A stretch of DNA of 54,425 bases from an uncultured Mediterraneibacter sp. (GCF_934330165.1 NZ_CAKRGI010000016.1:1-54425); one strand, 5' to 3'; counted from the first letter of the stretch, positions 1-9,013 are shown. Program-made: numbers and translations. Notes: generated by a model from the sequence alone, not told the origin.

Positions 1-93
1 TCTGCACTGCGAAGGAATATCTCTGATTTCCGCGTCCGATCCGTCACTAAGAATTTATATGCCTTCTAAGCGTATCACCCCAACAAATACAAA

Positions 94-122
94 TTTACAA
101 CTTATTTCTCTCATGCTAAAAT
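94..122 (+). promoter_or_regulatory. sigma-A type promoter of the first cobalamin operon
   Basis: A -35 TTTACA at 94-99 and a -10 TAAAAT at 117-122 are separated by 17 bases, about 50 bases before the cbiG start. No cobalamin riboswitch core (B12 box) can be recognised in the 171 bases before cbiG, although the window edge may cut off an upstream element. Two plus-strand frames stay open from base 1 (to stops at 69 and 132), so the tail of an upstream gene is possible but not identifiable. Confidence 0.55.
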
Positions 123-171
123 GTTAAAGTAGCAAGGTCGAATAGAAGAAAGTTCAGAGAAAGCAGCCAAA

Positions 172-1278
172 ATGGACAAGATGATAATTTTTAGTTTTAC
201 AGGAGAAGGCACGCAGTTAAATAGGAAACTGACCCAATTTTGTAAAAGAAATGAGATTTTAGTGGAAAGCTATTCAGTGGAAAGGTATGCAGAAAATGAA
301 CTCCTGCCACTTCCACAGAAAAGGCAGGAGTTTATCAGAGAAAATTGGGGAAAGAGCGGATTTATTTTTATCGGGGCAACTGGCATAGCTGTCCGTTGGA
401 TCGCACCTTTTGTAAAGGATAAATTTACAGATTCACCGGTACTTGTCATGGATGAAAAGGGAAAGTATGTAATTCCAATCTTGTCCGGTCATATAGGCGG
501 TGCGGTTGAACTTGCAGAGCAGATCGGTATGTGGATAGAGGCAGAAGTCGTTCATACGACAGCGACTGATGTGCAGCAGAAATTTGCAGTAGATGTTTTT
601 GCCAGAAAATATCATTTGTTGTTTAAGGATCGGAAGAAAGCGAAAGAAATTTCTGCAGCAGTACTTGAAGGGGAAAAAATAGCATGTCTGATTGAGGATC
701 AGGATATTATAATAGAAGGGAAAATTCCAAAGGAGCTTATTATCTGTAGATCCAGGAAAGACTGGGAGTTATATCCGTATAAGGTGAAGCTGGAAAGTTT
801 CAGGGAAAAGGGAGCAGAGAAAGCGGAAGAGCCGGGAGAAATGAAAAGTCCGGATGCAGAGAAAGAAGAGTTCCTTTTGCTGAGAACCCGTAATATTGCA
901 GCCGGGATTGGATGCAGAAAAGGGGTGTCAGAGGAAGTGATTGAATGGGGACTTCAGGAAGTATTGAAAGAATATGGATTAGAGATGGCACAGCTCTGTG
1001 GACTTGCCAGTATTGATCTGAAAAAGGAAGAAGCCGGGCTTTTGCAACTGTCAGAAAAATATAAAATCCCTTTTGTAACTTATAGTGCAGAGGAGCTGAT
1101 GAAAATTAGAAATGTATCAGATTCATCGGACTTTGTGAAAAGGGTTACGGGAGTAGATAATGTATGCGAACGTGCGGTGCGAACTTATGCACCAGATGGA
1201 AAAATGATCTGTCCAAAATGCAGAAAAGAAAAATTGACAGTTGCACTGGTGGCAGAACCAGTCAGAATCCGTTTCTGA
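172..1278 (+). CDS. cbiG: cobalt-precorrin 5A hydrolase
   Basis: Opens the lactone ring of cobalt-precorrin-5A and releases the C2 unit as acetaldehyde in the anaerobic cobalamin pathway; cytoplasmic. The 368-residue protein has the two-part CbiG layout: an N-terminal half with FIGATGIAVRWIAPF (about residues 65-79) and the LSGHIGGA motif (about 104-111), a variable lysine/glutamate-rich linker (about 210-235), and a C-terminal domain starting AAGIGCRKG with the family's CGLASIDLKKEE segment. The start at 172 has only a weak purine-rich ribosome site; an in-frame ATG at 181 is an alternative. First visible gene of the cbiG-to-cbiA operon, with the promoter at 94-122. The function is known for the family; the assignment is by sequence recognition. 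Confidence 0.95.
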   Translation: MDKMIIFSFTGEGTQLNRKLTQFCKRNEILVESYSVERYAENELLPLPQKRQEFIRENWGKSGFIFIGATGIAVRWIAPFVKDKFTDSPVLVMDEKGKYVIPILSGHIGGAVELAEQIGMWIEAEVVHTTATDVQQKFAVDVFARKYHLLFKDRKKAKEISAAVLEGEKIACLIEDQDIIIEGKIPKELIICRSRKDWELYPYKVKLESFREKGAEKAEEPGEMKSPDAEKEEFLLLRTRNIAAGIGCRKGVSEEVIEWGLQEVLKEYGLEMAQLCGLASIDLKKEEAGLLQLSEKYKIPFVTYSAEELMKIRNVSDSSDFVKRVTGVDNVCERAVRTYAPDGKMICPKCRKEKLTVALVAEPVRIRF

Positions 1279-1297
1279 AGGAGGGAAGAAAAAAGGA

Positions 1298-2101
1298 ATG
1301 AGAGAAAAAGAACGGAAATTATTACTTTTTGCAGGAACGACAGAAGGGCGGATGCTGGCTGAATATTTATCAAAAAAAAGAATTGCATGCTATGTAAGTA
1401 CTGCTACAGAATATGGAAAGAGTCTTCTACAGGAGGAGCAGCTCTCTGATATTATAATCCTTGCAGGAAGGATGAATGAGGAAGAGATAAAGAGGTTCCT
1501 GATAGAAAAAAAGATTGAATGTGTTGTTGATGCGACCCATCCATTTGCAAAAATTGTCACGGAAAATATCGTGAATGCCTGCAAAGGGACGCAGACCGGC
1601 TATATCAGGTGTCTGCGGGAGACGGAGACTTCCGGTGAAGATCTTGCAGGTCAGGAGCAGGTGAGAGTTTTTGAATCTGTCAGAGCGGCAGCAGAGTTTT
1701 TAAGGACGACAGAAGGAAATATCCTGATTACGACCGGGAGCAAAGAATTGAAAGAGTATACAAAGATCGGGAATTATCAGGAAAGATGCTTTGCAAGAGT
1801 GTTATCTACAAAAGCAGCGGTAGAAGAAAGTGTGAGGCTTGGGTTTGAAGGTAAGCAGCTGATTGCTATGCAGGGACCGTTTTCGGAAGAAATGAATCTT
1901 GCATTGCTTCATCAGACCCGGGCGAGATATTTTGTCACGAAGGAATCAGGAAAAGCCGGTGGATTTGAGGAAAAGCTGAAAGCAGCAAAAAATGCAGGAG
2001 CTGTACTGATCGTGATCGGGAGACCACAGGAGAGAGGAAGGAGTGTTCAGGAAGTCTGCCATTTTATAGAAAGCAGCTTTGTAAAGAAAGAACAGGAGTA
2101 A
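1298..2101 (+). CDS. cbiJ: cobalt-precorrin-6A reductase
   Basis: Reduces the macrocycle of cobalt-precorrin-6A (CbiJ/CobK family, pyridine nucleotide dependent). The start is placed at 1298 because a good AAGGAGGGAAG site lies about 10 bases upstream; a longer in-frame ORF from 1241 would overlap cbiG and add residues unlike the family. The 267-residue product begins with the typical LLLFAGTTEGRMLAEYL nucleotide-binding start, has the VDATHPFAKIVTENI segment in the first third, and near the end AMQGPFSEEMNLAL and YFVTKESGKAGGFEEKL, all characteristic of the family. It lies 19 bases after cbiG and 7 bases before cobO, so it is co-transcribed with both. Confidence 0.95.
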   Translation: MREKERKLLLFAGTTEGRMLAEYLSKKRIACYVSTATEYGKSLLQEEQLSDIIILAGRMNEEEIKRFLIEKKIECVVDATHPFAKIVTENIVNACKGTQTGYIRCLRETETSGEDLAGQEQVRVFESVRAAAEFLRTTEGNILITTGSKELKEYTKIGNYQERCFARVLSTKAAVEESVRLGFEGKQLIAMQGPFSEEMNLALLHQTRARYFVTKESGKAGGFEEKLKAAKNAGAVLIVIGRPQERGRSVQEVCHFIESSFVKKEQE

Positions 2102-2108
2102 AAAGCGG

Positions 2109-2636
2109 ATGGAAAAGGGATTGGTTCATATTTATTGTGGCGATGGAAAAGGGAAAACTTCAGCGGCGATCGGACTGGCAGTGCGGGCAGCGGGGAATGG
2201 AATGAAGGTACTGTTTACGCGATTTTTAAAGACGGAAGATTCAGGAGAGTTGAAAATTCTGGATCAGATCAGCGGGATTGAGGTGATTCATCTCAAGAAA
2301 TCATTTGGCTTTTATAAAACTCTTTCTGAACAGGAAAAGAAAGAAATGTCCGAGATGTATTTTTGCCTTTGGAAAGAAATTTTGGTTAAGGCAAGGAAAG
2401 AAGAATATGATGTCCTTGTTATGGACGAATTTATGGCAGCATACAATTATGGGCTGATTCCAAATGAGGATGCCATTACGTTTCTGAAAGAAAAACCGGA
2501 AAAAATGGAAATTGTATTAACCGGGAGAAATCCGGACATGCAGCTGATCGAACTGGCAGATTATGTGTCGGAGATAAAAAAAAGAAAGCATCCGTTTGAC
2601 CGGGGAATCTATGCAAGGAAAGGGATCGAATACTGA
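2109..2636 (+). CDS. cobO: cob(I)yrinic acid a,c-diamide adenosyltransferase (CobO/BtuR type)
   Basis: Transfers the 5'-deoxyadenosyl group of ATP to the cobalt(I) corrinoid. The 175-residue protein is close to the usual CobO/BtuR length. It carries the unusual P-loop GDGKGKTSAA at about residues 11-20, the DVLVMDEFMAAYNYGLI Walker-B-like segment near the middle, VLTGRNPDMQLIELADYVSE, and a C-terminal KRKHPFDRGIYARKGIEY match to the family. It sits inside the ring-building operon although adenosylation is a late step, which is common in Firmicute clusters. The stop codon lies inside the first unit of a 21-base tandem repeat. Confidence 0.95.
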   Translation: MEKGLVHIYCGDGKGKTSAAIGLAVRAAGNGMKVLFTRFLKTEDSGELKILDQISGIEVIHLKKSFGFYKTLSEQEKKEMSEMYFCLWKEILVKARKEEYDVLVMDEFMAAYNYGLIPNEDAITFLKEKPEKMEIVLTGRNPDMQLIELADYVSEIKKRKHPFDRGIYARKGIEY

Positions 2637-2693
2637 AAAGGCATTGTAAAATACTGAAAAGGCATTGTAAAATACTGAGAAGGTACTGAAAGA
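2629..2693 (+). repeat. 21-base tandem repeat between cobO and cbiD
   Basis: TACTGAAAAGGCATTGTAAAA occurs at 2631 and again at 2652, with a shortened third start TACTGAGAAGG at 2673 and a fourth TACTGAAAG at 2684. The first unit contains the cobO stop codon TGA. The repeat probably arose by slippage and lengthens the cobO-cbiD gap; a role is not evident. Confidence 0.8.
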
Positions 2694-2712
2694 TTGAAAA
2701 GGTGGTGGGAAA

Positions 2713-3879
2713 GTGGTGTATGAGATCGGAAGGACAAAATCCGGACTGAGAATGGGATTTACGACAGGAAGCTGTGCGGCAGCAGCAGCAAAAGCGGCAA
2801 CTTATATGCTGCTTTCAGGAGAGACAATCCAGCAGGTAAAGCTGATGACACCAAAGGGAATAGAACTTTACCTGGATGTGGAAAAAATTTGGCGGACAGA
2901 AAAATTTGCGGAGTGTGCCATAAGGAAATATAGCGGAGATGACCCGGATGTGACCAATGGCTTACTGGTTTTTGCAAGAGTAAAAAAGGAAAAGGGGACA
3001 GCAGATACTGCATTTTATGAAGGTAATCTGAGTCTGGATGGAGGCGTTGGTGTTGGGAGGATCACGCATCCCGGACTGGAGCAGAAAGTAGGACAGGCAG
3101 CAATTAATCAGATCCCGAGAAAAATGATTTTTGATGCGGTTCGGGAAATTTGTCTGCAAAAGGAATATCAGGGAGAACTTTCTGTTGAAATTTCTATTCC
3201 GGAGGGAGAAGACGTAGCAAAAAAGACGTTTAATCCGAGACTTGGTATCAGAGGTGGAATTTCAGTTCTTGGAACAAGTGGGATCGTAGAGCCTATGAGT
3301 GAAAAGGCACTGACGGATACAATTTATCTGGAAATGAAAATGCTTCGGAGCAGTGGATATGAGAGGTGTTATATCGTCCCGGGAAATTATGGAATGGATT
3401 TTCTGACAGAGCAGTTAGAACTGGATGCAGAGCTTACCGTAAAGTGCAGTAATTATGTGGGAGAGGCTATTGAAGATGCAAGACTGCTTGGTATGAAGGG
3501 AATCCTGCTTATTGGTCATGTGGGAAAATGGGTCAAGCTGGCGGCAGGTGTAATGAATACACATTCACGGCAGGCAGACTGCCGGATGGAAGTGCTGGCA
3601 GTTCATGCAGCCATGCTAGGAGCAGACAGGGAAAGTGTATGTAGGATCATGCAATGCCTGAATACGACAGAAGCCCTGAAAATCATCCGGCAGCTTGGAA
3701 TATTAGAACAGGTTATGGCAAGCGTGATGGAGCGGATTGATTTCTATTTATCGGGAAGAGCCGGGGGAGAATTTGAGATTGGTGCAATTATGTTCTCGAA
3801 TGAGGATGGAATTCTGGGAAAAACTCCGAATGCAGAACAATTACTGGAGCAGATTCAAAATGAAAGGAAGCAGAAATGA
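2713..3879 (+). CDS. cbiD: cobalt-precorrin-5B C1-methyltransferase
   Basis: Methylates C1 of cobalt-precorrin-5B using S-adenosylmethionine. The start is GTG at 2713, preceded by AAAAGGTGGTGGG. The 388-residue protein has the family opening RMGFTTGSCAAAAAKAA (about residues 14-30), GDDPDVTNG (about 75-83), the LDGGVGVGRITHPGLE stretch, NPRLGIRGGISVLGTSGIVEPMS, and IGHVGKWVKLAAGVMNTHSR in the second half. Length is normal for CbiD. The gene ends with an ATGA overlap with cbiL, indicating translational coupling. Confidence 0.96.
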   Translation: MVYEIGRTKSGLRMGFTTGSCAAAAAKAATYMLLSGETIQQVKLMTPKGIELYLDVEKIWRTEKFAECAIRKYSGDDPDVTNGLLVFARVKKEKGTADTAFYEGNLSLDGGVGVGRITHPGLEQKVGQAAINQIPRKMIFDAVREICLQKEYQGELSVEISIPEGEDVAKKTFNPRLGIRGGISVLGTSGIVEPMSEKALTDTIYLEMKMLRSSGYERCYIVPGNYGMDFLTEQLELDAELTVKCSNYVGEAIEDARLLGMKGILLIGHVGKWVKLAAGVMNTHSRQADCRMEVLAVHAAMLGADRESVCRIMQCLNTTEALKIIRQLGILEQVMASVMERIDFYLSGRAGGEFEIGAIMFSNEDGILGKTPNAEQLLEQIQNERKQK

Positions 3880-4634
3880 CGAAAGGAAAACTGACAGGTG
3901 TAGGAGTCGGTCCGGGGGACCCGGAACTTCTGACATTGAAAGCGGTCCGAAAGATCAGGGAAAGTGATGTAGTTGTTCTTCCGGTGTCAGACAGAGGTCT
4001 GGAAGTACCGGTATTTTCAGGCGAGAATGAAAGAGAAGAGGATGGACTGAACAATTATCGAAATAAATGTGTCGCTTATCAGATTGTAAAAAAGGCAGTT
4101 CCCCAGGTGGAAGAAAAGTTAAAAATGTATCTGCCTATGCCGATGATAAGAGAAAAGGATAAGCTGGAAAAAATTCATGATACGGATGCAGATGCGGTCT
4201 GTGAATTGCTGGAAGAGGGAAAGAATCTGGTTTTTCTTACGATTGGAGATCCTTCCATTTATTCAACTTATATGTATCTTCACAAACGGATTTTGAAAAT
4301 GGGTTATGAAGCGGAAATGGTTCCCGGAATTCCCTCTTTTTGTGCGGCTGCATCGAGAATCAATGATTCACTGGCAGAGAAAGAGGAACAGATTCATATT
4401 ATTCCGGCTTCTTATGGGATTGGGAAAGCCCTGAAACTTTCAGGAACGAAGATATTTATGAAAGCAGGAAGAAAATTGCCTGAATTAAAAAGAAGATTAC
4501 AGGGACGGTCAGAAAAGGTCATTATGATAGAAAACTGTGGAATGGAGAATGAAGCGGTTTATCAGGGGACAGAGTGTATCCCTGAAGAAGGCGGTTATTA
4601 TGCACTGCTGATTATGAAGGAGGAAAAAGAATGA
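3876..4634 (+). CDS. cbiL: cobalt-precorrin-2 C20-methyltransferase
   Basis: Adds the C20 methyl group to cobalt-factor II / precorrin-2. Tetrapyrrole methylase fold: N-terminal GVGVGPGDPELLTLKA SAM-loop (about residues 8-23), the IGDPSIYSTYMYL motif (about 128-140) and VPGIPSFCAAASRIND (about 151-166). The VVVLPVSDRG segment after the first motif fits CbiL/CobI rather than CbiF or CbiH. At 252 residues it is a little longer than average. It overlaps cbiD by four bases at the start and cbiF by four bases at the end. Confidence 0.94.
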   Translation: MTKGKLTGVGVGPGDPELLTLKAVRKIRESDVVVLPVSDRGLEVPVFSGENEREEDGLNNYRNKCVAYQIVKKAVPQVEEKLKMYLPMPMIREKDKLEKIHDTDADAVCELLEEGKNLVFLTIGDPSIYSTYMYLHKRILKMGYEAEMVPGIPSFCAAASRINDSLAEKEEQIHIIPASYGIGKALKLSGTKIFMKAGRKLPELKRRLQGRSEKVIMIENCGMENEAVYQGTECIPEEGGYYALLIMKEEKE

Positions 4635-5389
4635 TTACATTTGTCGGAGCAGGACCGGGAGCAGAAGATCTGATCACTGTAAGAGGACAGAATAAACTGA
4701 AAGAAGCGGACGTTGTGATCTATGCAGGTTCACTTGTGAATCCGGCATTGCTGAAGATGTGCAGAGAAGAGTGTGAAATTTATAATAGTGCAAAGATGAC
4801 ACTGGAAGAAGTAATGGAGGTCATGATCGAAGGAGCGGTTTCGGGAAAAAAGGTGGTGCGTCTGCATACGGGAGATCCCTGTCTGTATGGTGCGATCAAA
4901 GAACAGATGGATGAACTGGAAAGACGGAAGATTCCATTTGAAGACTGTCCGGGAGTCAGTTCTTTTTGTGGAGCGGCAGCAGCATTGAAAGCAGAATATA
5001 CTCTGCCTGGAATTTCTCAGTCGGTGATCATTACAAGGATGGCGGGAAGAACACCTGTACCGGAAAAGGAATCGATCCGAAGTTTTGCGGCACATCAGGC
5101 AACCATGGTATTATTTTTAAGTACCGGAATGTTAAAAAAGCTGTCAGAAGAACTGGTTGCAGGCGGGTATCAGAACGATACTCCAGCAGCGATCGTATAT
5201 AAAGCGACCTGGCCGGAAGAAAAAGTAATGCACTGTACAGTTGGAACACTGGCAGAAACTGCGGAGAGGGAAAAGGTCACCAAGACCGCACTGATCGTAG
5301 TTGGAAATGTACTGAACACAGAATATGAAAGATCGAAATTATATGATCCGGCATTTACGACGGAGTTCAGGAAAGGAAAAGAAGTATGA
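4631..5389 (+). CDS. cbiF: cobalt-precorrin-4 C11-methyltransferase
   Basis: Methylates C11 of cobalt-precorrin-4. It has the family start FVGAGPGAEDLITVRG, then the subgroup-specific VVIYAGSLVNPALL (about residues 30-43), LHTGDPCLYGAIKEQMDEL (about 78-96), CPGVSSFCGAAAAL and ITRMAGRTPVPEKE. The YAGSLVNP segment distinguishes CbiF/CobM from the other ring methylases. The 252-residue length is normal. Four-base overlaps on both sides place it in a tightly coupled string of methylase genes. Confidence 0.96.
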   Translation: MITFVGAGPGAEDLITVRGQNKLKEADVVIYAGSLVNPALLKMCREECEIYNSAKMTLEEVMEVMIEGAVSGKKVVRLHTGDPCLYGAIKEQMDELERRKIPFEDCPGVSSFCGAAAALKAEYTLPGISQSVIITRMAGRTPVPEKESIRSFAAHQATMVLFLSTGMLKKLSEELVAGGYQNDTPAAIVYKATWPEEKVMHCTVGTLAETAEREKVTKTALIVVGNVLNTEYERSKLYDPAFTTEFRKGKEV

Positions 5390-6132
5390 GTACAGTTTAT
5401 GTGGTCGGTCTTGGACCGGGAGCGGGAGAACAGATGACGGTCAGAGCGGAAAAGATACTTGAGATATGTCCTGTGATCCTTGGATATACGGTATATATTG
5501 ATCTGATCAGAGAGCAGTACCCGGAAAAGAAGTTCCTGAGTACGCCTATGAAGCAGGAAGTGAAACGCTGTCAGATGGCATTTGAAGAAGCTGTGAAAGG
5601 GCAGGATGTCGCAATGGTATGCAGTGGAGATGCCGGAGTGTATGGAATGGCAGGGCTGATTTATGAAGTGGGAAAAGAGTATCCTGAGATAAAAATTGAG
5701 ATTATTCCGGGAATTACAGCGGCTACCGGAGGAGCAGCAGTATTGGGAGCACCGCTGATGCATGATTTTGCGGTGATCAGTCTGAGTGATCTGCTGACAC
5801 CGTGGGAACAGATTGAAGAACGTCTGGAGGCTGCGGCAAAAGCAGGATTTGTGATCTGTCTTTATAATCCATCCAGTAAAAAAAGAGCAGACTATCTGCA
5901 AAAAGCATGTGATATTTTTCTGAAATACCGTCGCCCTGATACAATCTGTGGGTTTGTGAAAAATATCGGAAGAGAAGGGGAAACTTATCAGATATTGCCG
6001 TTGGAAATATTAAGGGAAACGGCAGTTGATATGTTTACTACAGTTTATATCGGAAGTGAAAAGACGATGGAGTTAAATGGAAAAATGGTAACTCCCCGTG
6101 GATATAGAGAGATAAAAAAAGAAAAGGCATGA
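5386..6132 (+). CDS. cbiH: cobalt-precorrin-3B C17-methyltransferase
   Basis: Methylates C17 and drives ring contraction of cobalt-factor III. The tetrapyrrole methylase signature is present: VVGLGPGAGEQMTVRA (about residues 6-21), then ILGYTVYIDLI, which is typical of CbiH/CobJ, then VCSGDAGVYGMAGL (about 79-92), and PGITAATGGAAVLGAPLMHD with FAVISLSDLLTPWE. It is 248 residues, the standard length of the stand-alone enzyme, with no fused nitroreductase-like or CbiG domain. It overlaps cbiF by four bases and is followed by a 52-base gap. Confidence 0.96.
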   Translation: MSTVYVVGLGPGAGEQMTVRAEKILEICPVILGYTVYIDLIREQYPEKKFLSTPMKQEVKRCQMAFEEAVKGQDVAMVCSGDAGVYGMAGLIYEVGKEYPEIKIEIIPGITAATGGAAVLGAPLMHDFAVISLSDLLTPWEQIEERLEAAAKAGFVICLYNPSSKKRADYLQKACDIFLKYRRPDTICGFVKNIGREGETYQILPLEILRETAVDMFTTVYIGSEKTMELNGKMVTPRGYREIKKEKA

Positions 6133-6184
6133 GAAAAAGATCATGAGCAAAAAGGAATGAAAAAAGCACAGGGAAGAGCGAGGC

Positions 6185-7462
6185 ATGAGAGTAGATAAGA
6201 ACAGAGAGAACAGCGGAGAAAAAAGAAGAGAGATATTTTTGACAGGAATTGGAATGGGAATGCCGGAAATGTTGACCGTCCGGGCAAAAGAAGTGATTGA
6301 TCAGGCAGACTGCCTGATCGGTGCAAAGCGGATGCTGGAATGTGCAAAGCGGATTCTTCCAGGTGAGATGCAGGAGCAGAAAAAGATGATGGTGGAATAC
6401 CGTCCAAAGCAGATCGCAGAGATTATAAAAGCGGAAAAAGAGGATCAGAAAATAGGAATTCTTCTTTCAGGAGATATTGGATTTTTCAGTGGAGCAAAAA
6501 AGCTGGAAAAGGTACTGGAAGGTTTTGCAGATGAGGTAATACTGGTTCCGGGAATTTCTTCGATTGTATATCTGAGTGCAAAAATCGGGATCGCATGGGA
6601 GGATGCAGCAATCATCAGTCTTCACGGAAAAAATGAAAATTTTATACAGACGATTGATAAAAGAGAAAAAACATTTCTTCTGCTTGGAGGAACGGATGCC
6701 GGAAAAGTGTTTTATAAAAGAATGCTTGAGTATGAGATGAATGAAGTAAAGATCCATATCGGAACAAATCTTTCTTATGCAGATGAATGGGTAAGATCTG
6801 GTGTACTTTCTGATTTTCAGGCAGAGGATTTTGAGGGATTGACAGCGGTGATGGTTGAAAATCCAGTTCCGTCTAAGGTGGCAGGACCGCATAGAAGGGA
6901 TGAAGAGTTTCTCCGTGGAAAAGTACCGATGACGAAAGAAGAAATCCGGGCAGTCAGTGTTGCACAAATGGAACTGACAGAAGATGCTGTTGTCTATGAT
7001 ATAGGAGCGGGTACCGGATCAGTTTCAGTGGAAATAGCATTGTCGGGAGAAAAAATAAAAGTTTATGCGATCGAAAAGAATCCGGAAGGAGTGGAACTGA
7101 TCCGGCAGAACAGAAAAAAATTCCGGGTCGATGGAATTAGAATTATTGAGGGAAATGCACCTGAGGTATTGGAAGATCTGGAAATGCCAACGCATGTATT
7201 TATCGGAGGAAGCTCAGGAAATCTGCGTCAGATCATAGAGAAGGTGACGACGGTAAATCCAGAAGTGAAGATTGTACTGAATGCAATTTCACTGGAAACG
7301 CTTGGAGAGGTGATGGAACTTTCAAAAGATGGTCTTTTAAAAGAAATTCAGGTGACTCAGTTGTCTGCAGCCCGCTCCAGAATCCTCGGAGATTATCATA
7401 TGATGACAGGTATGAATCCGGTTTATATTATCCGGTCTGAAAGGAGATCGACTGAAAGATGA
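6185..7462 (+). CDS. cbiET: fused cobalt-precorrin-7 C5-methyltransferase / C15-methyltransferase (decarboxylating)
   Basis: Two enzymes in one chain of 425 residues, as in CobL. Residues about 15-215 are the CbiE tetrapyrrole methylase domain (TGIGMGMPEMLTVRAKEVI, then LLSGDIGFFSGAKKL and VPGISSIVYLSAKIG), which methylates C5. Residues about 235-425 are the CbiT class I SAM methyltransferase with VYDIGAGTGSVSVEIA and YAIEKNPEGVELI, which methylates C15 and decarboxylates the C12 acetate side chain. The join near PVPSKVAGPHRRDEEFLRG is intact. The stop overlaps cbiA by four bases. A GGGAAGAGCGAGG site precedes the start. Confidence 0.95.
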   Translation: MRVDKNRENSGEKRREIFLTGIGMGMPEMLTVRAKEVIDQADCLIGAKRMLECAKRILPGEMQEQKKMMVEYRPKQIAEIIKAEKEDQKIGILLSGDIGFFSGAKKLEKVLEGFADEVILVPGISSIVYLSAKIGIAWEDAAIISLHGKNENFIQTIDKREKTFLLLGGTDAGKVFYKRMLEYEMNEVKIHIGTNLSYADEWVRSGVLSDFQAEDFEGLTAVMVENPVPSKVAGPHRRDEEFLRGKVPMTKEEIRAVSVAQMELTEDAVVYDIGAGTGSVSVEIALSGEKIKVYAIEKNPEGVELIRQNRKKFRVDGIRIIEGNAPEVLEDLEMPTHVFIGGSSGNLRQIIEKVTTVNPEVKIVLNAISLETLGEVMELSKDGLLKEIQVTQLSAARSRILGDYHMMTGMNPVYIIRSERRSTER

Positions 7463-8898
7463 AAAAAATACCGAGGATCTTACTGGCAGCGGTGTCAAGT
7501 AACAGTGGAAAGACGGCAGCAGCCTGCGGTATGCTGTCTGCTTATTTGCAGCAGGGACTGGATATAAGGAGCTGCAAATGCGGACCGGATTATATTGATC
7601 CGATGTTCCACGGGGAGGTGCTGGGAGTCGATTCTGAAAATCTGGATCTGTTCTTTGCAGATGCAGAAGAACTGACAAAGAATTTTATCCGGCATACAGA
7701 GGGAGCAGATCTTGTGATAGCAGAAGGCGTTATGGGATATTATGATGGAATGGGTCTGGATACAGTCAGGGGAAGTTCTTATGAGATTGCTTCTGTGCTG
7801 AAATTTCCGGTTATTTTAGTTGTGAATGCACGTGGAGCAGCAATGACGCTGGCGGCAGTACTCAAAGGAATGGCGGAATATGTACCGGAAAGCAGGATTT
7901 GCGGAGTAATTTTAAATCAGATATCCAGTATGCTCTATCCAAGACTGAAGCAGATGCTGGAACAGGCATTACAGAGGATGAACCACAGTGAGATCAAAAT
8001 TGTAGGGTATTTGCCGAAGGCAGAACCGTTCGTGCTTGAGAGCAGGCATCTGGGACTGGTGACACCGCAGGAATTACGGGGATTGAAATTACAGATGCAA
8101 CAGGCAGGAGAGATTGCAGAAGAGACGCTGGATCTGGAAGGTATCAGAAAGATTGCAGAAAAAGCAGAAGAACTGGACTGGGAATGGCAGCAGGAAGATC
8201 TGAAGTGGCAGCAGAGAGATGTCTCCTTTCTAAAATCCTCCTTTTCTGCTGCTCAGGCTGAAAGTGGAGAAAAGAGAAAAAAGCGGATTGCGGTTGCAAG
8301 AGATGAAGCGTTCTGCTTTTATTATAAAGAAAATCTGGAAATCCTGGAGACGATGGGGTGTGAGCTGATCTATTTTAGTCCGTTGCGGGATAAGCAGCTT
8401 CCAGATGGAATAGAGGGAATGATCTTCGGAGGTGGGTATCCCGAGTTATATGCACAGCAGTTATCGGAAAATAGAAGTATGCTGATGTCAGTAAGAGCGG
8501 CATTGGAGAAACAGATTCCCTGCCTGGCAGAATGTGGAGGATTTATGTATCTTCACGAAAAAATAAGAGATCGGGAAGGCAAAGAATGGTCAATGGTTGG
8601 TCGGATCAGGGGAATATCATATCCTACAGGAAAGCTTGTCAGATTCGGTTATGTTAATGTGATTCCGATGAGTGAAACCTGTAAAAAGGAGTGGCTGCCG
8701 GAGGGAACATGCCTGCGTGGACATGAATTTCATTACTGGGACAGCACAGAAAATGGAGAAGACTGTATGGCTGTGAAACCGGACGGAAAAAGAAGCTGGA
8801 GCTGTATTCATGCAGAACCCGGACTTTTTGCGGGATACCCTCATTTATATTATCCATCGAACCGGGCATGGATCGAAAATTTTCTGAAGTGCAGGTAA
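7459..8898 (+). CDS. cbiA: cobyrinate a,c-diamide synthase (glutamine-dependent)
   Basis: Amidates the a and c side chains of cobyrinate, using ATP and glutamine. The N-terminal P-loop-like domain starts LLAAVSSNSGKTAAACG and contains CGPDYIDPMFH. The C-terminal class I glutamine amidotransferase-like domain carries the nucleophile cysteine in CLAECGGFMYL (about residues 355-365) and GHEFHYWDS near the end. Between them lies a tryptophan/glutamine-rich linker with a near-duplicated WQQED / WQQRD pair (about residues 238-252), which looks like a lineage-specific insertion. At 479 residues it is slightly longer than usual. Last gene of the first cobalamin operon. Confidence 0.96.
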   Translation: MKKIPRILLAAVSSNSGKTAAACGMLSAYLQQGLDIRSCKCGPDYIDPMFHGEVLGVDSENLDLFFADAEELTKNFIRHTEGADLVIAEGVMGYYDGMGLDTVRGSSYEIASVLKFPVILVVNARGAAMTLAAVLKGMAEYVPESRICGVILNQISSMLYPRLKQMLEQALQRMNHSEIKIVGYLPKAEPFVLESRHLGLVTPQELRGLKLQMQQAGEIAEETLDLEGIRKIAEKAEELDWEWQQEDLKWQQRDVSFLKSSFSAAQAESGEKRKKRIAVARDEAFCFYYKENLEILETMGCELIYFSPLRDKQLPDGIEGMIFGGGYPELYAQQLSENRSMLMSVRAALEKQIPCLAECGGFMYLHEKIRDREGKEWSMVGRIRGISYPTGKLVRFGYVNVIPMSETCKKEWLPEGTCLRGHEFHYWDSTENGEDCMAVKPDGKRSWSCIHAEPGLFAGYPHLYYPSNRAWIENFLKCR

Positions 8899-9013
8899 AG
8901 TAAAAAAAGAGTAGACAAAAGTGAAAAGCAGAGGAATGGAATGGCAGAAAAAGAGAAAAATTTTCAGGGTTGAAAGACTGGTTTTCGATAGAAAAGCACT
9001 CATTTCAGGGAAC

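Noticed and set aside
1241..1297. Earlier in-frame start for cbiJ
   Set aside because: It lies inside cbiG and lacks a ribosome site; AAGGAGG points to 1298.
5170..5901. 243-codon minus-strand frame over cbiF and cbiH
   Set aside because: Antisense shadow of two clear methylase genes; its Cys/His/Ser-rich translation is typical of antisense frames here.
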